Source of the DNA: Cybelea sp963824595
Lineage (GTDB): Bacteria; Vulcanimicrobiota; Vulcanimicrobiia; Vulcanimicrobiales; Vulcanimicrobiaceae
Reading direction: 5' to 3'
DNA length: 64,000 nucleotides
NCBI GenBank assembly: GCA_963824595.1
Contig: CAWGPY010000010.1
Location: 128,883 to 192,882, forward strand
A model generated the notes under the pieces. That model was not told the origin of the DNA and searched no databases. It saw only the letters and a program-made list of their open reading frames with translations. Both the position numbers and the translations under genes were made by a program. Shown here piece after piece: positions 26,025 through 35,027 of the stretch. The stretch's first letter is position 1. Every line of letters starts with the position of its first letter.

Positions 26025-28577
26025 TCAGGACTTCTTGCGCGTCCTCGCGGTCGCGGTCGTCTTACGCTTGCGCGTCGCCGCCTTCGGCTTCGTTTCCGTC
26101 ACCGGCGCGGGCGCGGCCTCGGCCGCGGCGCCGCGCGGCTTGCGCGGCCGCCGCGTGGATTTCGGCTCGTCGGCCGCAGCGGGCAGCGCCACCGCTTTGG
26201 GGGCGCTTGCGAGCTCGCCCGCGGCCTTGGAGCGCGTCGTCTTGCGGCGCCGCGCGGGCTTCGTCGCCTTCGGTTCGTCGGCGGGCGCGCGCAGACTCGG
26301 CGGCGGCGGCTCGACGGCGGGCGGCGCTTTGCGCACGGCCGCGATCGCGCGCGATGGTTCCGGCGGCGCGGTGGTGCCGGTGGGATGCGTCGCGCCGTCC
26401 GACCCGACTTCGAAGATGTGACGATCGGGCATCGCGGCACCGGCCGCGCCTCCGCGGCCGCGCCCGCGGCGTCCCCGCCGCCGGCGTCGCCGCCGCTGTC
26501 CGTCGCCGTCGGCCGGCGGTTGGCTCTCGGGCTGCCGCGGTGCCGGCGCCGGCGTCACCGTCGCCGCGACCGACGTCTCGCCGTTGCCGCCGCGTCCGCC
26601 GCGGCCGCGCCGCCGCCGGCGGCGCTTGCGGTGGCCGTCCTCGCCCTCGAGCGTTGCGGCTCCCTGCCCGATGATGATCGCGTCGGGCTGCGCCTCGCCT
26701 TTGCGCTCGGCGCGCAGCTCCTTGTCTTGTGCCTCTTCCTCTTCGGACATCGCCGAGATGCCGATCGGCGGCCGCGCGGCCGACTGTCGCGCCGCGTCTT
26801 CCGCGAGCTCGCGCAGCTGGCGCGTCTGCTCGGCGGCGGTAAGCTCGGCGCGCCGGCCGCGACGCTTGCGGCGCGGCTTGGCGGCACCGGCGGTCACCAG
26901 TTCGGCGAGCACGTGATCGGCGTCGTCGTCAACGTCAATGATGCGGATGCGCGCGAAGTTGCCGGCGTTGTTCGCGGCGCCCTCGACTTCGGCCAGGCGC
27001 TCGGCGACCACGGCGACGGCCGAGGTCGCGTTCGGCAGGCGTCCCGGCAACAGCTCGACGTCGTGCTCGTCGCCGACGCGCACCGACGGTTCTTTGGCGC
27101 GCGCGGCCGAGCCGACGACTTCGATGCGCGCCTTCTCGGGATGAATCATCGGGTCCACGCGCACGTGCACGGGACGCTCGATGGATCGCGCGAGCTCCTG
27201 GCACTCGTCCTCATACCAGTAATCCATCTGCACGGCGACGGTGGGCGCCACGTGCGCCACCACCTCGCCCGACCCCGTGTGGTTCGCCTGATCGGAAATG
27301 TGCCGGAAGGTCTCGATCGCGACGGACTGCGCCGACATCACGCTGCCCATGCCCGCGCACGTGGGGCACGCGCCGCGCAGCTGCGCGCCGAGGTCCTTGC
27401 CGATCCGCTTGCGCGTGAACTCGAGCAGGCCCAGGTTCGAGAACGACTGGATCGTCGCGCGCGTTCGGTCGCGGCGCAGGTGCTCTTCCATCGTGCGAAC
27501 GACCTTGTTCCGCGACGCTTCCGACGCCATGTCGATGAAGTCCACCACGATGATGCCGCCGATGTCGCGCAGGCGCACCTGGCGGGCGATCTCCTCGGCA
27601 GCTTCGATGTTGGTCTTGAGGATGGTGTCCTCCAGGTTGCGGCCGCCGGTGAACTTGCCGGAGTTCACGTCGATCACCGTCAGCGCCTCGGTCGATTCGA
27701 TCACGATGGACGCGCCCGACGGCAGGTTGATCTTGGGCCGCATCAGCTTCTGCAGCTCCTCTTCGATCTTATAGTCGTCGAAGAGCGAGCGCCCGGAGTT
27801 GTAGTACTCGACGCGGTCGATGTACTGCGGCCCGAGCAGCTGCAGGAAGTGGCGGACCTTCTGATACTCCTCTTGGTCGTCGATTAGCACGCGGTCCACG
27901 TCGGGCGTGATGAAGTCGCGCGCCGCCTTGAAGACCAGGTTCATGTCCTTGTGCAGCAGCGAGGGCGCCGTGGCGCGCTTGTACGTCTCCAGGATGCCGT
28001 GCCACATGCGGATCAGCACGCCCAGGTCGGCGATCAGCTCGGCCTCGCTCACGCCCGATGCGGCCGTCCGCACGACCGTGGCCATGCCCTCGGGCCGGAT
28101 GCGCTTCATCACGCTCTTGAGCCGGTTGCGCTCGTCGGCCGACTCGATCTTGCGCGACACGCCGGAGTACTTGCCGGTGGGCATCAAGATCAGGTAGCGG
28201 CCCGGCAGCGAAATGTTCGTCGAGATGCGCGCGCCCTTGAGGCCGCGCGGCTCCTTGACGATCTGCACCAGCACCTCGTCGCCGCGCTTGACCTTCTCGC
28301 TGATGGTAAATCCGCTATGGCCCTGCGTGATCTCGACGTCGCCGATGTTCAGCGGCTGCTTGTTGATGTCGTCCACGTACAGAAAGGCGTTGCGGCCCAG
28401 GCCGATATCGGCGAAGGCCGCTCCCATTCCCGGGAGCACGTTCTGGACTTTTCCTTTGTAGATCGAGCCGATGACTTTCTCTTCGCGCTCGATGTAGAGT
28501 TCGGCTAACTCGCCGTCCTCGAGTATGGCGACCCGGTTTTCCCACGGGTCGCTCGAGATCAATATCTCGCTTGACAA
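26025..28577 (-). CDS. rng: Ribonuclease E/G family protein with long basic C-terminal tail, TTG start
   Basis: 850 residues. The N-terminal half has the S1 domain (GSIYKGKVQNVLPGMGAAF), the DNase-I-like catalytic part with the two metal-binding aspartates in TVIDVNSGKFTGGRN and IVVDFIDM, and the Zn-link CPTC. The C-terminal 350 residues are low-complexity, with Arg/Lys blocks (RKRRRRRRGRGG) alternating with Ala/Pro/Glu, like RNA-binding and degradosome-scaffold tails of RNase E. The start appears to be TTG at 28577 with GAGGGA upstream. It probably processes rRNA and mRNA and follows the min-rodA genes on the same strand. Confidence 0.92.
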   Translation of the reverse strand: MSSEILISSDPWENRVAILEDGELAELYIEREEKVIGSIYKGKVQNVLPGMGAAFADIGLGRNAFLYVDDINKQPLNIGDVEITQGHSGFTISEKVKRGDEVLVQIVKEPRGLKGARISTNISLPGRYLILMPTGKYSGVSRKIESADERNRLKSVMKRIRPEGMATVVRTAASGVSEAELIADLGVLIRMWHGILETYKRATAPSLLHKDMNLVFKAARDFITPDVDRVLIDDQEEYQKVRHFLQLLGPQYIDRVEYYNSGRSLFDDYKIEEELQKLMRPKINLPSGASIVIESTEALTVIDVNSGKFTGGRNLEDTILKTNIEAAEEIARQVRLRDIGGIIVVDFIDMASEASRNKVVRTMEEHLRRDRTRATIQSFSNLGLLEFTRKRIGKDLGAQLRGACPTCAGMGSVMSAQSVAIETFRHISDQANHTGSGEVVAHVAPTVAVQMDYWYEDECQELARSIERPVHVRVDPMIHPEKARIEVVGSAARAKEPSVRVGDEHDVELLPGRLPNATSAVAVVAERLAEVEGAANNAGNFARIRIIDVDDDADHVLAELVTAGAAKPRRKRRGRRAELTAAEQTRQLRELAEDAARQSAARPPIGISAMSEEEEAQDKELRAERKGEAQPDAIIIGQGAATLEGEDGHRKRRRRRRGRGGRGGNGETSVAATVTPAPAPRQPESQPPADGDGQRRRRRRRGRRGRGRGGAAGAAMPDRHIFEVGSDGATHPTGTTAPPEPSRAIAAVRKAPPAVEPPPPSLRAPADEPKATKPARRRKTTRSKAAGELASAPKAVALPAAADEPKSTRRPRKPRGAAAEAAPAPVTETKPKAATRKRKTTATARTRKKS

Positions 28578-28770
28578 TTTTCCCTCAAATCGCGAGCCCG
28601 TCTATCGCGCGCCGTCCGTTTCAGGGGCGCTTGCGGGCGGCTTCTCGGCCGCCGGCGACGAGCTCTTATAAAAAAATCTTCCCAAAAACCTCTGCCGGCG
28701 GCCCTCGTGTACGCACGGAGCCTGCCGTTGCAGCCCCCCTTGCTTCCCGCCCTGCGGGGAGCGCCCCTGC
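28578..28770 (-). promoter_or_regulatory. Leader between rodA and the RNase E/G gene
   Basis: 193 bases without a gene. On the minus strand it holds a T-rich stretch (GTTTTTGGG followed shortly by seven Ts) and GC-rich inverted segments (GCCGCCGGC, GCCGGCGGC). These could form a partial terminator or a structured 5' leader. RNase E autoregulation through its leader is known in E. coli; here it is only a possibility. Confidence 0.3.
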
Positions 28771-29877
28771 CTAGGCGTTGCCGAGCACGTCGCGGTCGCG
28801 CTGCGAGTAGATGTTGAGCAGGATACCGATCGCCGCGAAGTCGGTGAGCATCGCCGAGCCGCCGTAGGACATGAGCGGCAGCGGAATGCCCGTGATCGGC
28901 ATGACCCCCACGGTCATGCCCAGGTTCACCAGCACGTGGAAGAAGAGCATGCCCACCAGCCCGGCGGCGAGCAGGAAGCCGAAGCGGTCGCGGGCCGCGA
29001 GCATCGCGCGGATGCCGCCGTAGAGCACGGCGGCGTAGAGGGCGAGCAGCGTGACCGCGCCGGTGAAGCCCCACTCCTCGGCCAGCACGGTGAAGATGAA
29101 ATCGCGCGAATGCTCCGGCACGAAGTTCAGTTGCGTCTGCGTGCCGTGATACAGGCCGCGTCCGAACCACTCGCCGTTGCCCACGGCGATCTTCGACTGG
29201 TTCAGGTTGTAGCCGGAGCCCTGCGGATCGGCGTGCGGGTTGAGGAACACGAAGAGCCGCGCGCGCTGAAACGGCTTGAGCACGGCGTTGGTGCCGAGCG
29301 CCGCGGCCGCCACGACGAGCACGCCGAGCGCGTAGATTCCGAAGTCGCCGAGCTTCGGCAGCCCGAAGAACAGCTCGACGGTGAGGATCGCCAGCAAGAC
29401 CAGCGACGTGCCCAGGTCGGGCTGTTTGAGGATCAGCAGCGCGGGAATCGCCACGGTGAGCAGCGGCTTCCACAGGTCTTGCAGGTTCGTATACGTGCCG
29501 CGGCAGAGCACCGCCGCGAGCGAGATCGCGATCACGAGCTTGGCCGGCTCCGACGGCTGGAACGTGCCCAGCGGGCCGAGCGAGATCCAGCGCTGCGCGC
29601 CCAGCGCGCTGTGGCCGCCGCGCAGGATGAAGAGCAGCAGCAGCAGGTTGAGCGCGTAGAGCCCCGGCGCCCACCGCCGCCACGTGCGATAGTCAACGAA
29701 CGACAGCCCGATCATCACCGGCACGCCGAGTGCCAGGTAGAGGATCTGCTTCTGGAACTCGCCGCGCGCGTCGGGCGTGTGCAGGCCGGCGGAGCGGATG
29801 CAAATGATGCCGATCAGCGACACGAGCACGGCCGCGACGGCCAGCGGCCAGTTGAAGTTACGAAGGTAGCGTTTCAG
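28771..29877 (-). CDS. rodA: Rod-shape-determining SEDS protein RodA, probable CTG start
   Basis: A SEDS peptidoglycan glycosyltransferase with about ten transmembrane helices and family motifs QRWISLGPLGTFQPSEPAKL, LKQPDLGTSLV, QSKIAVGNGEWFGRGL, EEWGF and PLMSYGGSAM. With a GTG at 29829 the protein would lack most of its first helix. Extending to CTG 29877 adds KRYLRNFNWPLAVAAV, a sensible basic N-terminus plus helix, and gives a four-base overlap with the minE stop, exactly like the other joints of this operon. CTG is a rare start, so GTG 29829 stays possible. Last of the min-rodA series. Confidence 0.9.
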   Translation of the reverse strand: MKRYLRNFNWPLAVAAVLVSLIGIICIRSAGLHTPDARGEFQKQILYLALGVPVMIGLSFVDYRTWRRWAPGLYALNLLLLLFILRGGHSALGAQRWISLGPLGTFQPSEPAKLVIAISLAAVLCRGTYTNLQDLWKPLLTVAIPALLILKQPDLGTSLVLLAILTVELFFGLPKLGDFGIYALGVLVVAAAALGTNAVLKPFQRARLFVFLNPHADPQGSGYNLNQSKIAVGNGEWFGRGLYHGTQTQLNFVPEHSRDFIFTVLAEEWGFTGAVTLLALYAAVLYGGIRAMLAARDRFGFLLAAGLVGMLFFHVLVNLGMTVGVMPITGIPLPLMSYGGSAMLTDFAAIGILLNIYSQRDRDVLGNA

Positions 29878-30317
29878 TGCGCTGGAGCCGGCGCGGCGCT
29901 CTGCGCCGCCTTCTTCTTGCGGCGGCGCTTGCGCGACGGCGGCTTTGCCGTCTCGGCGGCGGCCGCGGCCGGCGCTTGCGCCGGAGGCGCCGCCGGCGCC
30001 TCGGCCTTGGGCGCCGCGTTGCCGTTGCTCGAACCGTTGCCGTTGCTCGCGCCGTTGCCGCCGGGTCGCGTGACGGAGACGATCGGGATGTTGGCGAGCA
30101 TCGCGAGCGTGCTGTCTTGACGCTCGAACGTCACGTCAATCCGCTCGCGATCCACCTCGACGAACCGCGAGATCACGTCCACCAGCTCGCGCTTCATCGT
30201 GTCGATCATGTCGGGCGCGAGCTCGAGGTGATCGGTCATCAGCACGAGACGCAGCCGCTCCTTCGCCGTGGCGCTGGAGCCCTGGTGGCCGAACAGGCGC
30301 CTGAGGAACTCGATCAT
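29874..30317 (-). CDS. minE: Cell division topological specificity factor MinE with long basic C-terminal extension
   Basis: 147 residues, compared with about 90 normally. Residues 1-85 form a regular MinE: membrane-targeting start MIEFLRRLFG, MinD-stimulating helix AKERLRLVLMTDH, dimer domain with VDRERIDVTFERQDS. After residue 90 comes an unusual tail: Gly/Asn/Ser, then Ala/Pro, then a basic block SRKRRRKKK. The tail is not part of known MinE function and might bind nucleic acid or acidic partners. Overlaps minD upstream and rodA downstream by four bases each. Confidence 0.9.
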   Translation of the reverse strand: MIEFLRRLFGHQGSSATAKERLRLVLMTDHLELAPDMIDTMKRELVDVISRFVEVDRERIDVTFERQDSTLAMLANIPIVSVTRPGGNGASNGNGSSNGNAAPKAEAPAAPPAQAPAAAAAETAKPPSRKRRRKKKAAQSAAPAPAH

Positions 30318-31198
30318 CGCCGCTTTCCTCCGAACAGCGAGCCGAGCCGCTCGGCGAACGACGCCTTCGCGGCTGCGGGCATCGGCGCCGCGACGTCGTC
30401 GCCGGCGATGCGCGCCGCGATCGCGTGATACGCCGCACCGGTGGGCGTCTGCGCGCGCAGCGCGAGCGGCTCGCCGCGATTGGTCGTGACGATGATCTCG
30501 GGCTCGTCGGCGATGACGCCGAGCAGCGGCAGGCGCAGGATGCCGTTGACGTCGTCAACGGAGAGCATCTTGCCCTTGCGCACCATCTGCGGGCGCAGGC
30601 GGTTGATGATCAGCTGCGGCTTGAAGCGGTTGCCGAGCAGCCCGACGACGCGATCCACGTCGCGCACCGCCGCGACCTCGGGCGTGCAGACCACGATCGC
30701 CTCGTCGGCGCCCGCGACCGCGTTGCGGAACCCCAGCTCGATGCCCGCCGGGCTGTCGATCAGCACGTAGTCGAAGCGCTCGCGCAGGCTCGTCACCAGC
30801 GCCTGCATCTTCGCCGTCTCCACGTCGTCTTTCTCGCGCGACTGCGCCGCGGCGAGCAGGAAGAGGTTCTCGGTTCGCTTGTCGGCGACCAGGGCGTCGT
30901 CAATGCTCGTGCGCTCCTCGAGCACGTCGAGCAGGTGATGCGTGACGCGGCTTTCGAGCCCGAGCACGATGTCGAGATTGCGCAGGCCGACGTCGGCGTC
31001 GATCATCACGACGCGCGCGCCGCGGCTCGCCAGCGCGGTGCCGAGGTTGGCGGTAGTGGTCGTCTTCCCGACGCCGCCCTTGCCCGACGTGACGACGATC
31101 GCGCGTCCCAGCGTCACCGCTGCGCTCGCCGCCGGCGCTTGTTCGGGCGCATTGGCGGATTCGTTCGTCGCGACGTCGTCGGGCTGCAGCTGCTGCAC
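30314..31198 (-). CDS. minD: MinD paralogue 2 (septum-site ATPase), with N-terminal extension
   Basis: 294 residues. The deviant Walker A reads GKGGVGKTTTT, the switch region DADVGLRNLDIVLG and DSPAGIELGFRNAV are conserved. It has an Ala/Gln-rich N-terminal extension of about 30 residues before the ATPase core and ends with an amphipathic basic helix (AERLGSLFGGKRR), a membrane-targeting sequence. Overlaps minE by four bases, so it is the paralogue placed next to minE. Four bases separate it from the upstream minD copy. Confidence 0.92.
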   Translation of the reverse strand: MQQLQPDDVATNESANAPEQAPAASAAVTLGRAIVVTSGKGGVGKTTTTANLGTALASRGARVVMIDADVGLRNLDIVLGLESRVTHHLLDVLEERTSIDDALVADKRTENLFLLAAAQSREKDDVETAKMQALVTSLRERFDYVLIDSPAGIELGFRNAVAGADEAIVVCTPEVAAVRDVDRVVGLLGNRFKPQLIINRLRPQMVRKGKMLSVDDVNGILRLPLLGVIADEPEIIVTTNRGEPLALRAQTPTGAAYHAIAARIAGDDVAAPMPAAAKASFAERLGSLFGGKRR

Positions 31199-31202
31199 GA
31201 AA

Positions 31203-31994
31203 TTACCCCGCTTTCAAGGCGTCCATGAGGCGCCCGAAGAGAGACTGGTTGTCGAAGCTGGTGAAGGGAACGAGCTCGCCCTCGAGGCGTCGCGCGATCT
31301 TCTGATAGATCGCCGCCAGCCGGTTGTTCTCGTCGAGCACGATCGGCTCGCCCTTGTTGGTGGTATCGATGACTTCTTCGTCATCGGGAACGATGCCGAG
31401 CAGCTCGATCGAGAGCACGTCGCACACGTCGTCCACCGAGAGCATGTCGCCGCTGCGCACCATCTCGGGACGCAGCCGGTTGACGATCAAACGGATGGGC
31501 TTGCCCGCGGCGCCGATTTTGCCGACCACGCGGTCGGCGTCGCGGATCGCGCTCACCTCGGGCGTCGTCACCACGATCGCCTCGGTCGCTCCGGCGACTG
31601 CGTTGCGGAAGCCGCTTTCGATGCCCGCCGGGCAGTCGATCAGCACGTAGTCCGAGTCCGCCGCCGCCTGCTCGACGATGGACGCGAACTGCTCGGGCGA
31701 CAGCGCGTCCTTCTCGCGCGTCTGCGCCGCCGGCAGGATGGACAGCGAATCGAAGCGCTTGTCCTTGATCAGCGCCTGGCGCAGCTGACAGCGGCCCTCG
31801 GCGACCTCGACCAGATCGAACACGATGCGCTTCTCGAGCCCCAGCACGAGGTCGAGGTTGCGCAGGCCGATGTCGGCGTCAATCAGGATCACGCGCTTGC
31901 CGCGCTTGGCGAGCGTGGCGCCGAGATTCGCGGTGGTCGTCGTCTTGCCGACGCCGCCCTTGCCCGACGTGACGACGATGCGGCGCGCGCTCAT
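31203..31994 (-). CDS. minD: MinD paralogue 1 (septum-site ATPase)
   Basis: 263 residues, a canonical MinD length. GKGGVGKTTTT, DADIGLRNLDLVLG and DCPAGIESGFRNAV are all present and the C-terminus SLFGRLMDALKAG is an amphipathic membrane-targeting helix. It overlaps minC by four bases and is followed after four bases by a second complete minD. Both copies keep the ATPase and membrane helix, so neither looks like a pseudogene. They may form heterodimers or divide the MinC and MinE partner roles. Confidence 0.93.
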   Translation of the reverse strand: MSARRIVVTSGKGGVGKTTTTANLGATLAKRGKRVILIDADIGLRNLDLVLGLEKRIVFDLVEVAEGRCQLRQALIKDKRFDSLSILPAAQTREKDALSPEQFASIVEQAAADSDYVLIDCPAGIESGFRNAVAGATEAIVVTTPEVSAIRDADRVVGKIGAAGKPIRLIVNRLRPEMVRSGDMLSVDDVCDVLSIELLGIVPDDEEVIDTTNKGEPIVLDENNRLAAIYQKIARRLEGELVPFTSFDNQSLFGRLMDALKAG

Positions 31995-32854
31995 GCCCGC
32001 GCTTCTCCGGGCGTATCGAGCTTGGCGAGCCGCTCGAGCGACACGATCGCGATGCGCCCGTTGCGCACCAGCGCCGCCTCGGGCACCGGCGCCGAGCGCC
32101 GGCGCGCGCGTTCGTCGGCGGCGATGAACGTGGCGATGCGCAGCTGCGTGGCGGTGAGCTCGAGCGCGTAGATCCGCGCGTTCTCGTCGCCCTGCGCGCC
32201 CGCGTGCGCGATGCCGGCGAGGCGCCCGAAGACGAGCACGTCGCCGGTCGCGATCAGCTCGGCGCCGGGATTGACGTCGCCGACGACCACGATGTTGCCG
32301 GTGTGATGCAGCACCTGGCCGCCGCGCAGCGTCGTGGTCTGATAGAGCGTGGTGGGGCCGGCGTCCACCAGCCGCAGCTCGGGCGCGGGGCGCGCCTCGG
32401 GGTCGAACTTGACGCGCCGCACGCTTCCCTCGCCGCGCCGCCGGCGCTGGGCGATGTCGCTGCGCGCGCCCGCGAAGTCGGCGACCAGCGTGCGCGCGGC
32501 GTCGGAGAGCTTGGCGTCGTCGGAGGGGCGGGGCTCGAACGCCAGGCCCCGTTCGGTCGCGACGCGCTCGACCTCGGCGCCGGCGCCGCGGATCGCCCGA
32601 AGCGAGATGCCGGCCTCGGCCAATACGTTGATTAAACGCGTCACATGCGCTGGAGACGGAACGCTGTCACCGACGTTGGCGACCGCGGAGGCGCCGCGAT
32701 AGAAGCTTGGCTGCTCGGAAAGCCGAGCTTCGAGCTCGGCGATGGCCTCTTCGAGGTCGCGGCCGGTGAGGCTCACTTCGAGGCCGTCCCGCCTCCCTCG
32801 CAAGAGTGTCACGCTGCGCTTTGCGAGAAGGGTGCGGAAGCTCCCCCTCGCCAT
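31991..32854 (-). CDS. minC: Septum formation inhibitor MinC
   Basis: 287 residues from ATG 32854. The N-terminal domain (GLEVSLTGRDLEEAIAELEA) inhibits FtsZ; the C-terminal beta-helix (TLRGGQVLHHTGNIVVVGD, NPGAELIATGDVLVFG, GLAGIAHAGA-like turns) dimerises and binds MinD. A linker of charged residues separates them. First gene of the minC-minD-minD-minE-rodA run. It is divergent from the M48 protease gene across an AT-rich promoter region. Confidence 0.92.
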   Translation of the reverse strand: MARGSFRTLLAKRSVTLLRGRRDGLEVSLTGRDLEEAIAELEARLSEQPSFYRGASAVANVGDSVPSPAHVTRLINVLAEAGISLRAIRGAGAEVERVATERGLAFEPRPSDDAKLSDAARTLVADFAGARSDIAQRRRRGEGSVRRVKFDPEARPAPELRLVDAGPTTLYQTTTLRGGQVLHHTGNIVVVGDVNPGAELIATGDVLVFGRLAGIAHAGAQGDENARIYALELTATQLRIATFIAADERARRRSAPVPEAALVRNGRIAIVSLERLAKLDTPGEARA

Positions 32855-32860
32855 CCACAA

Positions 32861-32956
32861 ATCATTCGCAATTTCTTGATCTTTTCCACATATAATACAC
32901 AGCGGTTAAACGTACCCTAAGAAACGGACCCGCTCTACCGAAGGAACCTGACTTCC
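32861..32956. promoter_or_regulatory. Divergent promoter region between minC and the M48 protease gene
   Basis: The most AT-rich intergenic stretch of the core region. It contains a perfect TATAAT at 32891-32896 (plus strand), whose complement also offers a minus-strand -10-like TATTAT. TTTTCCACA just upstream matches the relaxed DnaA-box pattern once. GAAGGAA before ATG 32957 is the ribosome site of the protease gene. Confidence 0.45.
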
Positions 32957-35017
32957 ATGCTTCGCCGAACGATACCATTCCTAGCGATCCTCTCGCTCTT
33001 GAGTGCCGGCTGTCCGGCACCGGCGTTGGCGATGTCAACGCAGGCCGAGATCGCGCTCGGCCAGAGCGAGGACCAGCAGATCGTCGCCAGCAGCGTGGTC
33101 GAGACCGACCCGCTGCTCAATGCCTACGTGTCCGGCGTCGCCGGCAACCTGTGGAATCAGGTGGCGCGCAAAGACGTGCCTTACTCGGTGAAGATCCTCA
33201 AGGACCCGCAGGTCAACTCGTTCGCGACGATGGGCGGCTTCGTCTATATCAACGAGGGCCTGATCGACTTCGTCCAGTCCGACGACGAGCTGGCAAGCGT
33301 GGTCGGCCACGAGACCGGGCACATCGAGCGGCGTCACGTGATCACCACCAACTCCAAGGCGGAGATCCTCAACATCCTGTTCGGAATCGCGTCCATCTTC
33401 TCGCCGATCATCTACGAGTTCGGCGGACTCGCCGAAGCCGGCCTGATGGCCAAGGTCTCGCGCGAGGACGAGATCCAGGCCGACCGCTACGGCCTGCAGC
33501 TGATGTCGCGCGCCGGCTACGACCCCGAGTCGATGGTCACGATGATGGCGCACCTCGCGGTGCTGCAGGACGAACACAGCGACGCCGTCACCAAATATCT
33601 GCAAGACCATCCCAACCCATCGGCGCGCGTCGCGCACCTGATGGGCTATCCGGAGCTCGATCCGACGACCGTCACGGCGGCGCAGGAGCTGGTGCAGGCG
33701 TCGAGCGACGAGGAACGCGCGCGCTACTCGTTCGCCGAGCTGCGCCTCGACCAAGTGCTCAAGAAAGATCCGCAGAGTTCCGAGGCGCTGCTCGACCTCG
33801 GCCAATCGGAGCTGGCGCTCGGCTCGCCGCACAAGAGCGAGCAGACGCTCGCGGAGGCCGCGCAGCTCGGGTCGCCGCAGACGCGCGCGACGGCCAACCA
33901 GCGCATCGCGGCGCTGCGCCAGATGGACGTGCAGCAGGTGCGGCTGGCCAAGCCCGACCCGCGGAAGCTGCAAGACCAGGTGCAGACCGCGCAGACCACG
34001 TCGGAACAGAATGCGGTCGAGATTCACGCCCGCGCGATGCAGGGCAAAGATCAGCTGCGCGCGGTTCAGAACCGCCTCGACACGCTGCAGTACGAAGTGC
34101 CCGACCTGAGCCGCATCAACATTCGCCGCGGCTCGCGCGTCGAGGCGATCGTGAAGAACCTCACGTCCATGTCGCGCTCGCTCAACAGCGCGCTGCAGGA
34201 CACCGGCGGCGACAGCAGCCCGATCGGCGGCGTCGGATCGCTCGAGAAGGGCAAGGAGAGCGGTTCGCTCCGCGACAGCTCCGAGATCTACAAAGAGATG
34301 CTGGCGCCGTTCGCGATGGTGCCGATGCCCACCGAGTCGGTGGCGCTGCTGCCGTCGTATCCGCAGATGCTTTCGGAGCTGTCGAGCGCCGACAGCGACA
34401 TGCTGCGCTCGGTTGACGCCGCGCGCGCCTCGCTGACGCAGCTCGACCAGTCGCTGGGCGACCTCGACGAGTTCCTCAAGGATCTCGACCACGCGCAGAT
34501 GGGCTTCAACAACGACATCAGCCCGAGCGACTACGCGACGCTGACGCCGCAGATGAAGAAGTGCGTTGACGAGTTCAACGCCGCTGCGAGCGCCGCGTCG
34601 CAGGGCGCGCAGCTCTACAACTTCGCGCGCTCGCGTCAGCTCTCGACGCGCATCACGCTGCTCGGCCTCGGCACGTCGCCACAGCTCTACTCGACGCTGC
34701 AGTACGCGCTGCAGCAGCGCTTCGGCAGCGGCGGCGTGAGCTACAAGACCATGCTGCACGACGGCCTCACGCCCGGCGACGTGACCGCCGCAACCATCGT
34801 GGCCGCCGACATCAAGAGCACGCCCGAGAGCGTGATCGCCGAGGCGAAGAGCTCGAATCAGAGCATCATCGACGTGGCCAACGCGCACAAGATGCACGCG
34901 TGGCCGCTGGAAATCTTCATGGGTCTCGTCTATCTCGACTACACCGACGACCCGACCAAGGAGCTGCGCAAGGCCGACGGCACGCTCGCCGTCGACCTCA
35001 ACAAGCTCGGTTTATAG
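32957..35017 (+). CDS. M48 family metalloprotease with TPR-like middle and long helical C-terminus
   Basis: 686 residues. A signal peptide or lipobox-like leader (LLSAGCPAPALA) is followed by the M48 domain with His118-Glu119-x-x-His122 (GHETGHIERRH) and the third ligand region EDEIQADRYG. TPR-like repeats follow (about 235-320), then a long alpha-helical region to the end. Similar BepA/YfgC-type proteins degrade misfolded outer-membrane proteins in the periplasm. The last 350 residues are not typical of BepA and I do not recognise them. Confidence 0.88.
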   Translation: MLRRTIPFLAILSLLSAGCPAPALAMSTQAEIALGQSEDQQIVASSVVETDPLLNAYVSGVAGNLWNQVARKDVPYSVKILKDPQVNSFATMGGFVYINEGLIDFVQSDDELASVVGHETGHIERRHVITTNSKAEILNILFGIASIFSPIIYEFGGLAEAGLMAKVSREDEIQADRYGLQLMSRAGYDPESMVTMMAHLAVLQDEHSDAVTKYLQDHPNPSARVAHLMGYPELDPTTVTAAQELVQASSDEERARYSFAELRLDQVLKKDPQSSEALLDLGQSELALGSPHKSEQTLAEAAQLGSPQTRATANQRIAALRQMDVQQVRLAKPDPRKLQDQVQTAQTTSEQNAVEIHARAMQGKDQLRAVQNRLDTLQYEVPDLSRINIRRGSRVEAIVKNLTSMSRSLNSALQDTGGDSSPIGGVGSLEKGKESGSLRDSSEIYKEMLAPFAMVPMPTESVALLPSYPQMLSELSSADSDMLRSVDAARASLTQLDQSLGDLDEFLKDLDHAQMGFNNDISPSDYATLTPQMKKCVDEFNAAASAASQGAQLYNFARSRQLSTRITLLGLGTSPQLYSTLQYALQQRFGSGGVSYKTMLHDGLTPGDVTAATIVAADIKSTPESVIAEAKSSNQSIIDVANAHKMHAWPLEIFMGLVYLDYTDDPTKELRKADGTLAVDLNKLGL

Positions 35018-35027
35018 GAGGACCCCC

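Noticed and set aside
32882..32890. Replication origin (DnaA box TTTTCCACA)
   Set aside because: A single relaxed match with no cluster, no dnaA/dnaN nearby. Expected by chance in an AT-rich promoter.
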